Shown here: piece by piece, positions 1 through 6,006 of the stretch | Layout: the number at the start of each line of letters is the position of its first letter | Position numbering within the stretch: the first letter of the stretch is position 1 | From: Clostridia bacterium | GTDB taxonomy: Bacteria > Bacillota_A > Clostridia > Christensenellales > Borkfalkiaceae | Length of the DNA stretch: 6,006 nt | Direction of reading: 5' to 3' | NCBI GenBank assembly: GCA_017456945.1 | Contig: JAFTIK010000080.1 | Span: 1-6,006, forward strand | Notes under the pieces: model-generated | Told to the model about the DNA's origin: nothing | Databases searched by the model: none | Seen by the model: the letters and a program-made list of their open reading frames with translations, nothing else | Made by a program: the position numbers and the translations under genes

Positions 1-130
1 AATAGCACAAATAGAATCTGCATTTTAACAAAACTAGTAGTACTATCGTGGACAAAAAGAGATGTAGTAACACATATTATTTAATAATTACACCTATCGT
101 TCGCAAATATTAAGTTAGTTTGGCAATTTC
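1..130 (-). other. AT-rich stretch downstream of the promoter; possible leader of a gene outside the window
   Basis: About 124 bases between the predicted transcription start and the window edge contain no convincing gene on either strand. A minus-strand ATG at 21-23 opens a frame reading MQILFVL to the edge, but no Shine-Dalgarno sequence precedes it, unlike every pyr gene here, so I do not call it. A minus-strand ten-codon frame (MCYYISFCPR, from the ATG near 75) also lacks a ribosome site. An AT palindrome (ATTATT-T-AATAAT, about 77-89) and a 7-base repeat (ctatcgt, 43-49 and 94-100) are the only other patterns, and both are weak. It may be a 5' leader or spacer. Confidence 0.35.
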
Positions 131-159
131 ATTATAGCACACTTTCCTTAATAAAGCAA
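131..159 (-). promoter_or_regulatory. Leftward sigma-A/sigma-70-type promoter with extended -10
   Basis: Reading the minus strand, TTGCTT (154-159) is followed after exactly 17 bases by a consensus TATAAT (131-136), with TG one base before the -10 (138-139), giving the extended TGnTATAAT form. Transcription would start near position 124 and run out of the window at position 1. It lies just past the terminator T run, as expected for the promoter of the next transcription unit on the same strand. The boxes are seen directly; activity and the gene served are inferred. Confidence 0.72.
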
Positions 160-169
160 TAAGGTTTTT

Positions 170-201
170 AAAAAAAATTTAAGCCCGACAATAGTCGGGC
201 T
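170..201 (-). terminator. Intrinsic terminator of the pyr operon
   Basis: On the minus strand an 8-bp perfect stem, AGCCCGAC / GTCGGGCT (182-201), closes a 4-base loop (TATT). It is followed by TAAA-like spacing and a run of eight T (170-177). It starts 13 bases after the pyrI stop, where the operon should end. The T run begins four to five bases from the stem, so it is slightly imperfect. On the plus strand the same stem is followed by a broken T-rich stretch (203-220), so weak termination in the other direction is possible. Confidence 0.87.
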
Positions 202-214
202 ATCTTTTTACTTT

Positions 215-631
215 TTATTTTGCTTTTGCTTCGCAATATATGGAACGGTAAATTCCCTTTTCTCTATCTACCAAGCGGAACTCGTGTTCTATACCTTGTT
301 CTACGCTAGTTATACATCTGGGGTTTTTACATTTGATAACTTCTTTTACCGTTTCGGGAAGGGAAAGTCTTAATTTATCTACCTTTTCACCGTCTTTAAT
401 GATATTTACAGTTACGTTGGGCGCGATATAGCCCAAAATTTCCAAGTCGATTTTTATATCGGCGTCAATTTTGATAATATCCTTTTTGCCCATTTTTTTA
501 CTGCCTGCGTTTTTGATGAGCGCAACAGGACAATCTAGTTCGTCGAGTTTAAGGAAGTTATATATTTCCATACCCTTTCCCGCTTCGATATGGTCTAAAA
601 CTATGCCGTTTCTTATAGCGTCTACTTTCAT
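215..631 (-). CDS. pyrI: Aspartate carbamoyltransferase regulatory chain with an incomplete Cys4 zinc site
   Basis: Regulatory partner of PyrB; in E. coli PyrI dimers bridge two catalytic trimers and carry the ATP/CTP feedback site. The 138 residues are slightly shorter than E. coli (153) because the C-terminal tail is missing, as is common in clostridial chains. The nucleotide-binding domain keeps the equivalents of E. coli Asp19 (D13 in VLDHI), Lys60 (K54 in KKDIIKID) and Lys94 (K86), so nucleotide binding looks intact. The zinc domain (about 98-138) has C101-x4-C106 (CKNPRC), but the second pair, C-x2-C in the family, reads S130-I-Y-C133: codon TCC replaces the third cysteine. The frame is otherwise clean to TAA, so this is not a frameshift. 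The ATG (629-631) has an AGGGGG site (638-643) overlapping the pyrB stop. It is the last gene of the operon; the terminator hairpin begins 13 bases after the stop codon. Confidence 0.95.
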   Translation of the reverse strand: MKVDAIRNGIVLDHIEAGKGMEIYNFLKLDELDCPVALIKNAGSKKMGKKDIIKIDADIKIDLEILGYIAPNVTVNIIKDGEKVDKLRLSLPETVKEVIKCKNPRCITSVEQGIEHEFRLVDREKGIYRSIYCEAKAK

Positions 632-641
632 TTTATACCCC

Positions 642-1556
642 CTATTCTATGCCGAGAAGTTTTAAGATAAGCGCCATACGAACGAATCTGCCGTTGGCAA
701 CCTGCTTAAAGTAATGCGCTCTCGGATCGTCGTCTACGTCAACTGCAATTTCGTTAACTCTGGGCAACGGGTGCAAAATAGACAAGTCTTTCTTTGCCGT
801 TTGAAGTTTTTCCGTTGTCAAGATATAACTATCTTTTAGGCGCATATAGTCTTCTTCGTTGAAAAATCTTTCCTTTTGAACTCTGGTCATATAAAGCACG
901 TCGAGTTCGGGCATTGCTTCTTCAAGACTTCTAGTTTCCACGTATTGCATGCCGTTCTTATCCATAACGTCGTTCTTAACGTAATCGGGAATAACTAGTT
1001 CTTTGGGGCTAATTAAAACGATTTTAATACCCTTATAACGAGCGAGCTCTTGTATTAGAGAGTGAACCGTTCTACCAAACTTAAGGTCGCCACAGAAACC
1101 AACCGTAAGATTGTTAAGGTCGCCCTTTTCCGTTTTAATGGTTAAAAGGTCGGTTAAGGTTTGCGTGGGGTGGTTATGCCCGCCGTCACCCGCGTTGATA
1201 ATGGGCACGGAAGAATATTTTGACGCTACTAGGGGCGCGCCTTCTTTGGGGTGGCGCATTGCTATAATATCAGAATAGCAACTTACTACCCTAATGGTAT
1301 CTGCAACGCTTTCACCCTTGCTTGCCGAACTGCTATTAGCGTCTGAAAAACCCAAAACGCTACCGCCCAAAGAGAGCATTGCAGATTCAAAACTCAAACG
1401 GGTTCTAGTTGACGGCTCGAAAAACAAGGTTGCAAGTTTTTTATACTTACATTTGTCTTGATATTTTTCGGGGTTTTTGATTATGTCTTGCGCTTTTAAG
1501 ATAAGCGCGTCTATTTCCTGAACCGTAAAGTCTGTTATGGATAAAAGATTTCTCAT
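642..1556 (-). CDS. pyrB: Aspartate carbamoyltransferase catalytic chain
   Basis: Condenses carbamoyl phosphate with aspartate to N-carbamoyl-aspartate, the first committed step. The 304 residues match the E. coli-type catalytic chain that assembles with PyrI. Carbamoyl-phosphate domain: [12 protein letters not shown] (45-56, with S49 T50 R51 T52), the 80s loop SSSASKGES (75-83, K80 from the neighbouring subunit in the trimer), R101-H102, and [11 protein letters not shown] (123-133, H129 and Q132). Aspartate domain: [12 protein letters not shown] (156-167, R162), MTRVQKERF (223-231, R225 and Q227) and [10 protein letters not shown] (261-270). All residues known to bind substrates or PALA in E. 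coli are present, so it should be fully active. The ATG (1554-1556) has an AAAGGAG site (1563-1569) overlapping the pyrE stop. pyrI follows after 10 bases, as in the E. coli pyrBI pair, so a PyrB6-PyrI6 holoenzyme is likely. Confidence 0.98.
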   Translation of the reverse strand: MRNLLSITDFTVQEIDALILKAQDIIKNPEKYQDKCKYKKLATLFFEPSTRTRLSFESAMLSLGGSVLGFSDANSSSASKGESVADTIRVVSCYSDIIAMRHPKEGAPLVASKYSSVPIINAGDGGHNHPTQTLTDLLTIKTEKGDLNNLTVGFCGDLKFGRTVHSLIQELARYKGIKIVLISPKELVIPDYVKNDVMDKNGMQYVETRSLEEAMPELDVLYMTRVQKERFFNEEDYMRLKDSYILTTEKLQTAKKDLSILHPLPRVNEIAVDVDDDPRAHYFKQVANGRFVRMALILKLLGIE

Positions 1557-1567
1557 CTTACGCTCCT

Positions 1568-2206
1568 TTATTTAGTTATCCAACTTTCGTCGGACGGGTT
1601 ATCTCTGAACGCTTTAAGTCTTACTTCGTCTTCGGGTTTGATGTAGCCCGTTTCTACCGCTACTTTTACAGTAGTATCAAAATCGGTAAGGCTTACGTTT
1701 TTAACGTTTGCTTCTTTAAGTCTTTCCAAGCCTTTTTTCATTCCGTAAGTATAAATGCTTACGATACCCAAAACTTCTGCGCCTGCTTCACGAAGAGCGT
1801 CAACCACGTCTATACAACTGCCACCAGTAGAAATAAGGTCTTCGATAACTACTACCTTAGTACCCGCTTCGAGTTTGCCTTCGATTTTGTTGTTTCTGCC
1901 GTGGTCTTTACTGCTACCCCTTACGTAGCCCATAGGCATACCGAGAATATGACCTGCGATAGCGGCGTGCGCTATACCTGCCGTGCTCGTTCCAAAAAGC
2001 GCTTCTGCTTGGGGGTATTCCTTTTTAACCGTTTCTGCAATAGCGTTTTCCACCAAGTTCCTAACTTCGGGTGCGGTCAAAATAAGTCTGTTATCACAGT
2101 AAATAGGGCTCTTTATTCCACTTGCCCAAGTAAAAGGTTGGTCGGGGCGGAGAAATACCGCCTTTATTTTTAACAGTCCTTCTGCTACTTTCTTTGCAGT
2201 TTCCAT
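1568..2206 (-). CDS. pyrE: Orotate phosphoribosyltransferase
   Basis: Transfers ribose 5-phosphate from PRPP to orotate, giving OMP for PyrF. Length (212 residues) and sequence follow the Bacillus type (216 residues). The N-terminal segment has [19 protein letters not shown] (16-34) and the conserved YCDNR (36-40). The flexible catalytic loop is [10 protein letters not shown] (94-103), with R96, K100 and H102 matching catalytic-loop Arg, Lys and His of enterobacterial OPRTase. The PRPP-binding signature [13 protein letters not shown] lies at 118-130. The ATG (2204-2206) has an AAGGAG site (2217-2222) whose first bases lie in the pyrF stop codon, 10 bases upstream of the start. The gap to pyrB is 11 bases. 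In B. subtilis pyrE ends the operon; here pyrB and pyrI come after it. Confidence 0.97.
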   Translation of the reverse strand: METAKKVAEGLLKIKAVFLRPDQPFTWASGIKSPIYCDNRLILTAPEVRNLVENAIAETVKKEYPQAEALFGTSTAGIAHAAIAGHILGMPMGYVRGSSKDHGRNNKIEGKLEAGTKVVVIEDLISTGGSCIDVVDALREAGAEVLGIVSIYTYGMKKGLERLKEANVKNVSLTDFDTTVKVAVETGYIKPEDEVRLKAFRDNPSDESWITK

Positions 2207-2220
2207 TTGTCTTTTTCTCC

Positions 2221-2919
2221 TTATCCTAAAAATTCTTTAACGCATTGTCTATACGCCTTTACGGGGTCTTCTGCCCCCGTTATTGAACGACCTACTACGA
2301 TATAATCAGAGCCGAGTTCTCTTGCGATTGCCGGCGTGGTTACGCGTTTTTGGTCGCCTACCGCGTCGCCTGCAAGACGAATACCTGGAGTTACCGTGTA
2401 AAAATCGTTACCACAAGCCTTTTTAACCTTTTGCACTTCTAACGGTGAACAAACAACCCCGTCGAGCCCAGAGTTTTTAGCGTTTAGCGCGTAACTCATT
2501 ACTACGTCGTCGATAGGTTTATCTATAAGAAGTTCTTCGGTCATAAGTTCTTGGCTGGTTGAAGTAAGTTGGGTTACGCCTATAAGCAAAGGTCTTGTGC
2601 CGTCTGCTTTGGTTAAGCCTTCTAAAGCGTATTTCATCATTACAGAACCACCGCTTGCGTGAAGGTTGGTCATATCTACGTCAAGGTTAGATAAAACGCT
2701 CATGGCTTTCTTTACCGTGTTAGGAATATCGTGAAGTTTTAAATCCAAGAAGATTTTGTGTCCCCTTTTCTTGATTTCCTTTACGATATCTGCACCACCT
2801 GCGTAAAAAAGTTCCATACCCACTTTAAGGTAGGGCTTTTCATCTTGGAATTTATCCAAAAAGTTAAACAACTGTTCCTTGCTGTTAAAGTCGCAAGCAA
2901 TCATAACGTCTTTAGCCAT
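2221..2919 (-). CDS. pyrF: Orotidine 5'-phosphate decarboxylase
   Basis: Decarboxylates OMP to UMP, the last step of the pathway. The 232 residues match the short, Bacillus-type group I enzyme (B. subtilis 239), not the ~270-residue group 2 enzymes. Catalytic residues are all in place: D10, K32 (LKVGMELF) and the D59-x-K61-x2-D64 tetrad motif in [10 protein letters not shown] (59-68). The phosphate-binding parts are TPGIR (177-181), Q190 and VGRSIT (209-214, with R211). The ATG (2917-2919) lies inside the end of pyrD (ATGGCTAA, 8-base overlap) and is preceded by a perfect AGGAGG (2928-2933) with an 8-base spacer, which fixes the start and suggests translational coupling to pyrD. pyrE follows after 14 bases. 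Nothing is truncated or odd. Confidence 0.98.
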   Translation of the reverse strand: MAKDVMIACDFNSKEQLFNFLDKFQDEKPYLKVGMELFYAGGADIVKEIKKRGHKIFLDLKLHDIPNTVKKAMSVLSNLDVDMTNLHASGGSVMMKYALEGLTKADGTRPLLIGVTQLTSTSQELMTEELLIDKPIDDVVMSYALNAKNSGLDGVVCSPLEVQKVKKACGNDFYTVTPGIRLAGDAVGDQKRVTTPAIARELGSDYIVVGRSITGAEDPVKAYRQCVKEFLG

Positions 2920-2933
2920 TATGCGCGCCTCCT
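2912..2933 (-). promoter_or_regulatory. pyrF ribosome site inside the pyrD 3' end, with stop/start overlap
   Basis: A perfect AGGAGG (2928-2933) with an 8-base spacer precedes the pyrF ATG (2917-2919). The pyrD stop TAA (2912-2914) falls within the second and third codons of pyrF, giving an 8-base overlap. Confidence 0.85.
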
Positions 2934-3829
2934 ATTATATCTGTTAATTTTTCTATGCGATATTTTTTCATTACGGCGGGTAAATTATCTATTATATCTT
3001 TACAAGCGTACGGGTTAACTAGATTTTCCGCCCCTACTTGAACGCCCGTTGCACCTGCAAGCATCATTTCAATTACGTCTTCTGCCGTGGCTACCCCACC
3101 GATACCCATTATCGGTAGTTTAACCGCTTCGTACACTTGGTAAACCATGCGAAGGGCAATCGGGAAAATTGCTCTGCCCGAAAAACCACCCATTTTGTTG
3201 GCGATAATCGTCTTTTTCTTGTTCAAATCTATTCTCATACCTTGCGCGGTGTTGATAAGACTTATTCCGTCTGCCCCACCTTGTTCGCAAGCCTTAGCGA
3301 TAGAAACTATATCCGTTACGTTGGGCGTGAGTTTTACGAACAAGGATTTAGTGGTTACGGCTTTTACCGCCTTGGTTACCGCTTCTGCATTTTCAGTCAT
3401 AGTGCAGAAACTCATACCCCCGTTATGCACGTTAGGACAACTTATGTTTACTTCTAAAATAGCAACGTCATCAACCTTATCAAGTTTTTCGCAACAATGA
3501 ACGTATTCTTCTACCGAGAAACCCGAAACGTTTGCAATAATGGGTTTTCTATAAACCGTGCGAAGTCTTGGAATTTCCTTTTGGATAACGGTGTCAATCC
3601 CCGGGTTTTGTAAACCTACCGAGTTAATTAGCCCCGAAGAACATTCTGCTATTCTTGGCGTGGGGTTACCAAACCTTGCGTCTTTAGTAGTACCCTTGAT
3701 AGATATACCACCAAGTACGTTTATATCGTATATATCGCTAAACTCGTAGCCAAACCCGAACGTTCCGCTTGCGGGGATTACGGGGTTATCTAGCGCTACG
3801 CCACAAAGAGAAACTTTCGTATCTACCAT
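2912..3829 (-). CDS. pyrD: Dihydroorotate dehydrogenase B, catalytic (FMN) subunit, class 1B
   Basis: Oxidises dihydroorotate to orotate using FMN; with PyrK the electrons go to NAD+. The 305 residues form one TIM barrel of normal class 1B length, close to Lactococcus lactis PyrDB. Visible motifs: [13 protein letters not shown] (15-27), the flavin/substrate lysine K45 in [14 protein letters not shown] (70-77), [11 protein letters not shown] (128-138) with the class 1 catalytic cysteine C131, [10 protein letters not shown] (165-174), INT (192-194) and GIGGVA (242-247). Oddities: the flavin-phosphate motif usually reads VGTANF but here is VGAENL (265-270), and GLSGPAI is GFSGRAI (215-221). The start ATG (3827-3829) has an AAGGAGG site (3837-3843) 7 bases upstream. 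It overlaps pyrK by 7 bases and pyrF by 8. The adjacent pyrK and the catalytic Cys rule out the membrane-bound class 2 enzyme, which uses Ser. Confidence 0.97.
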   Translation of the reverse strand: MVDTKVSLCGVALDNPVIPASGTFGFGYEFSDIYDINVLGGISIKGTTKDARFGNPTPRIAECSSGLINSVGLQNPGIDTVIQKEIPRLRTVYRKPIIANVSGFSVEEYVHCCEKLDKVDDVAILEVNISCPNVHNGGMSFCTMTENAEAVTKAVKAVTTKSLFVKLTPNVTDIVSIAKACEQGGADGISLINTAQGMRIDLNKKKTIIANKMGGFSGRAIFPIALRMVYQVYEAVKLPIMGIGGVATAEDVIEMMLAGATGVQVGAENLVNPYACKDIIDNLPAVMKKYRIEKLTDIIGGAHNG

Positions 3830-3843
3830 ATTATTTCCTCCTT
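3823..3843 (-). promoter_or_regulatory. pyrD ribosome site inside the pyrK 3' end, with stop/start overlap
   Basis: AAGGAGG (3837-3843) lies 7 bases before the pyrD ATG (3827-3829). The pyrK stop TAG (3823-3825) lies inside the first codons of pyrD (ATGGTAG). This arrangement favours re-initiation and balanced output of the two subunits of one enzyme. Confidence 0.85.
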
Positions 3844-4557
3844 GATTAGTACGGGGCCGTCCTTACAAATACGCTTGTTGCCGTACTTGGTTTTGCAAGT
3901 ACAACCCATGCAAGCGCCAAAGCCACAACCCATTCTTTCTTCAAACGAATACTCGCCGTCGGTAGTAGTAGCGTTGTAAACGGCTTTAAGCATAGGTTCT
4001 GGACCGCAAGTGTAAACGTAGGTGTATTCGGGAACTAGTTTTACCGCGTCGGTAACGAAACCTTTTACGCCCATACTGCCGTCTGCAGTTGCAACTAGCG
4101 TGGTTACGCCGAGTTTTTCAAACGCTTCTTTATAGAACACTTCCGAAAGGGTATTAAAACCTATAATAACCGTGGGTTTTTTGCCTTCTTTTACAAGTTC
4201 TTTAGCCAACTTATAAAGGGGTGGAACGCCTACGCCACCACCGATTAAAAGGGGTTTTTCGCCCGAAAAATCGGTAAAGTAGCCGTTGCCTAGCCCCGTA
4301 AGGATATCTAATTCCTTGCCGTGAGTGTATTTACTCATCTGCTCAGTACCCTTGCCCACTACCTTATAGATAATGGTAAGTTCCCCGTCTTGATAATCGC
4401 AAACCGATATCGGGCGACGAAGATATAAGCCGTCTATTTGAATATTGACGAACTGACCTGGGCGTTCGATTGCGCTCGTATCGCCAGACAGCGTCATTTT
4501 ATACACGTTTTCCGTGAGTTTTACGTTGGTTAATACCTTAAATATACCTTTTTTCAA
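3823..4557 (-). CDS. pyrK: Dihydroorotate dehydrogenase B, electron-transfer (FAD/[2Fe-2S]) subunit
   Basis: Carries electrons from FMN in PyrD through a [2Fe-2S] cluster and FAD to NAD+; the family works as a cytoplasmic PyrD2-PyrK2 heterotetramer. The 244 residues fit the family. Order: FAD-binding barrel with LRRPISV (46-52); NAD-binding domain with IGGGVGVPP (105-113) and CGP (184-186); C-terminal cluster domain with C211-x4-C216-x2-C219-x11-C231, the expected ferredoxin-reductase-like spacing, plus an extra C221. The start is TTG (4555-4557): an in-frame TAG lies four codons upstream (4567-4569), a TAGGAAA ribosome site sits 8 bases before the TTG, and the next Met (residue 21) would remove the first strand of the barrel. 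It lies 15 bases after carB, and its stop is inside the pyrD start region (ATGGTAG, 7-base overlap), so PyrK and PyrD translation are probably coupled. Confidence 0.96.
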   Translation of the reverse strand: MKKGIFKVLTNVKLTENVYKMTLSGDTSAIERPGQFVNIQIDGLYLRRPISVCDYQDGELTIIYKVVGKGTEQMSKYTHGKELDILTGLGNGYFTDFSGEKPLLIGGGVGVPPLYKLAKELVKEGKKPTVIIGFNTLSEVFYKEAFEKLGVTTLVATADGSMGVKGFVTDAVKLVPEYTYVYTCGPEPMLKAVYNATTTDGEYSFEERMGCGFGACMGCTCKTKYGNKRICKDGPVLIKEEIIW

Positions 4558-4575
4558 ATCTATTTCCTACCTTTA
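4555..4575 (-). promoter_or_regulatory. pyrK ribosome site and TTG start
   Basis: The minus strand runs from the carB stop TAA (4573-4575) through a TAGGAAA site to TTG (4555-4557), with 8 bases between AGG and the start. The upstream in-frame TAG (4567-4569) excludes any earlier start. The first downstream ATG is codon 21, inside the flavin domain, so TTG is the start. Confidence 0.85.
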
Positions 4576-6006
4576 CGCGTCGATAGTAGATATGCAAAGC
4601 GTGGTTTCTTCTAATACGTCGAGAAGAACTCTTACCGTATCGAGCGCGGTGAACATTGTTACGTTGTTTTCTACCGCCGCCCTTCTTATTTGATAACCGT
4701 CGCTTTCTTGACCGAGCGAATTAACGTCACGCGTGCTGATTACGTAGGTAACGAAACCACGACGAATAAGATTGATTATTTCTTCGCTAGCGTCTTCGCT
4801 TATCTTCTTTCTAATTCTAGTTCTAATTCCGTTTGCTTTAAGGAACTTAGCCGTGCCGATAGTCGCTTCAATATTAAAGCCGAGATTATAAAATCTTCTT
4901 ACCAAGGGCAACACTTCTTGCTTATCGCTATCTGCAACCGACACAAAGAGCGTGCCGTAGTTCATAACGCTCATACCCGACGCTTGAAGGGCTTTATAGA
5001 GCGCGCGGTTAAGTTTATCGTCGTAACCGATTGCTTCACCCGTAGATTTCATTTCGGGCGAAAGATACGCGTCAAGCCCACGGAGTTTGTTAAACGAGAA
5101 AGCAGGCGCTTTAACGTACCAACGTTTCTTTTCTTGGGGATAGGTGCAAGTTATGCCTTGTTCTTTAAGGCTCTTTCCGAGAATTACTCTCGTACCGATA
5201 TCTGCGAGCGAGTACCCCGTTGATTTAGAAAGGAAAGGTACTGTTCTTGAAGACCTTGGGTTAACTTCGATAACGTAAACGTCTTCGTTCTTATCTACTA
5301 TGAAGTGAATATTATAAAGACCTACTATGCCTATGCCAAGACCTAATTTCTTGCCGTATTCGATAATGGTCTGTTTTGCTTTTTCTGATACCGAGAAGGT
5401 GGGATATACGCTTATACTATCGCCAGAGTGTACGCCCGTTCTTTCGATAAGTTCCATAACGCCTGGAATAAATACGTCTTTACCGTCGCAAACCGCGTCG
5501 ATTTCAAGTTCTTTACCTACGATATATTTATCTACGAGTATGGGGTGATCTTCGCTAATGTCAACTGCAGTTTGCAAGTATTGACGGAGGGCTTGTTCGT
5601 TGCCTACTATCTGCATTGCTCTACCGCCTAAAACGTAGGACGGACGAACGAGTACGGGATAACCGATTGATTCTGCAACCTTTACCCCTTCTTCTACGCT
5701 GAATACCGCCTGACCTTTGGGTTGGGGTATTCCGAGTTTGTTCATAATCTTTTCAAACGCATCTCTATCTTCGGCGTTGTTAATTGCTTCGCAATCAGTA
5801 CCGATAAGGGTTGCGCCCCTTTCCATAATAGGTTCTGCAAGGTTGATTGCAGTTTGGCCACCGAGCGAAGTTATTACGCCCTTGGGATTTTCAAACTCGA
5901 TAACGTTCATAACGTCTTCGGGGGTTAAAGGCTCGAAATAAAGTTTATCGCTAACCGTGTAGTCGGTTGAAACGGTTTCGGGGTTGTTGTTGATAATAAT
6001 TGCCTC
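4573..6006 (-). CDS. carB: Carbamoyl-phosphate synthase large subunit, C-terminal part (5' end outside window)
   Basis: Makes carbamoyl phosphate from bicarbonate, ammonia (supplied by the CarA glutaminase) and two ATP, the first step of pyrimidine synthesis in the cytoplasm. Only the last 477 residues are visible, about 45% of a usual ~1070-residue CarB. The frame is open to the window edge and begins with the family motif NNNPETVSTDY (visible residues 6-16), so the ATG at 5908-5910 is an internal methionine, not the start. The second ATP-grasp (carbamate kinase) domain follows, with LVRPSYVLGGRAM (119-131) and EVNPRSSRTVPF (247-258). The MGS-like allosteric domain starts near residue 350. 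Oddities: visible residue 234 is His (NIHF) where E. coli and Bacillus have Gln (NVQF/NIQF), a metal ligand. In the MGS domain, UMP-contact equivalents K362, T382, T385 and K401 are kept, but Ser424 and Arg426 replace the usual Asn and Thr. It is first in the visible operon, 15 bases before pyrK; carA is probably just upstream. Identity is certain; the regulatory reading is inference. Confidence 0.97.
   Translation of the reverse strand, partial: EAIIINNNPETVSTDYTVSDKLYFEPLTPEDVMNVIEFENPKGVITSLGGQTAINLAEPIMERGATLIGTDCEAINNAEDRDAFEKIMNKLGIPQPKGQAVFSVEEGVKVAESIGYPVLVRPSYVLGGRAMQIVGNEQALRQYLQTAVDISEDHPILVDKYIVGKELEIDAVCDGKDVFIPGVMELIERTGVHSGDSISVYPTFSVSEKAKQTIIEYGKKLGLGIGIVGLYNIHFIVDKNEDVYVIEVNPRSSRTVPFLSKSTGYSLADIGTRVILGKSLKEQGITCTYPQEKKRWYVKAPAFSFNKLRGLDAYLSPEMKSTGEAIGYDDKLNRALYKALQASGMSVMNYGTLFVSVADSDKQEVLPLVRRFYNLGFNIEATIGTAKFLKANGIRTRIRKKISEDASEEIINLIRRGFVTYVISTRDVNSLGQESDGYQIRRAAVENNVTMFTALDTVRVLLDVLEETTLCISTIDA

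Noticed and set aside
1..23. Minus-strand ATG opening a frame MQILFVL to the window edge
   Set aside because: Only seven codons are visible and no Shine-Dalgarno sequence precedes it, whereas all neighbouring genes have clear ones.
43..100. Repeat of ctatcgt at 43-49 and 94-100, and an AT palindrome near 77-89
   Set aside because: Too short and AT-rich to separate from chance; not a convincing operator or CRISPR-like repeat.
2934..2940. TATAAT directly upstream of the pyrF ribosome site on the minus strand
   Set aside because: No -35-like sequence at 16-18 bases upstream, and a start here would fall in or after the ribosome site; it is within pyrD coding sequence.
3137..3500. Two plus-strand frames of 106 and 117 codons, opposite pyrD
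   Set aside because: Both are shadows of the strongly conserved pyrD gene and resemble no protein family I know.
4880..4920. TATAAT-like box inside carB on the minus strand with TTGCCC upstream
   Set aside because: The spacer is only about 15 bases and the position is in mid-gene coding sequence; most likely chance.
4690..5223. Open plus-strand frame of 177 codons, opposite carB
   Set aside because: It lies fully antisense to conserved CarB sequence, has no recognisable domain or ribosome site, and its openness follows from carB codon use.
5908..5910. ATG as the start of a 445-residue CarB-like protein
   Set aside because: The frame continues upstream to the window edge with the conserved NNNPETVSTDY motif, so this is an internal methionine of a longer CarB.
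1..6006. Mobile element, CRISPR, tRNA/rRNA or defence genes
   Set aside because: No transposase, integrase, repeat array, tRNA-like fold or toxin/antitoxin-like frame was seen; nearly every base belongs to the pyr operon.

Overview
The window holds most of a de novo pyrimidine (UMP) biosynthesis operon, entirely on the minus strand and read from right to left: carB (3' part only) - pyrK - pyrD - pyrF - pyrE - pyrB - pyrI, followed by an intrinsic terminator. Several features point to a Bacillota (Firmicutes), probably Clostridia-like, bacterium: strong AGGAGG-type ribosome sites, the two-subunit NAD-linked dihydroorotate dehydrogenase (class 1B PyrD plus PyrK), a short Bacillus-type PyrF and PyrE, and a PyrI regulatory chain, which clostridia have and Bacillus lacks. 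This placement is inferred from the proteins and signals; no marker gene is present.

Layout. Positions 4573-6006 hold the C-terminal 477 residues of carbamoyl-phosphate synthase large chain; the gene begins outside the window. pyrK (3823-4557, TTG start) overlaps pyrD (2912-3829) by 7 bases, and pyrD overlaps pyrF (2221-2919) by 8. pyrE (1568-2206), pyrB (642-1556) and pyrI (215-631) follow with gaps of 10-14 bases, and their ribosome sites lie on or next to the stop codon of the gene before. The terminator hairpin is at 182-201. Positions 1-169 have no clear gene but contain a very good leftward sigma-A-type promoter (131-159), so another transcription unit probably starts there and leaves the window.

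How the genes work together. CarB makes carbamoyl phosphate and PyrB/PyrI condenses it with aspartate. Dihydroorotase (PyrC, not in this window) closes the ring. PyrD/PyrK oxidises dihydroorotate to orotate and passes electrons to NAD. PyrE adds ribose phosphate from PRPP, and PyrF decarboxylates OMP to UMP. carA, pyrC and any operon leader or PyrR control region would lie to the right or elsewhere.

This is a housekeeping region, and I found no undescribed system. The points worth checking are substitutions at normally conserved ligand positions: one of the four zinc cysteines of PyrI is serine; a metal-ligand glutamine in the second CarB ATP-grasp domain is histidine; two UMP-pocket positions in CarB differ; and PyrD has an altered flavin-phosphate motif.
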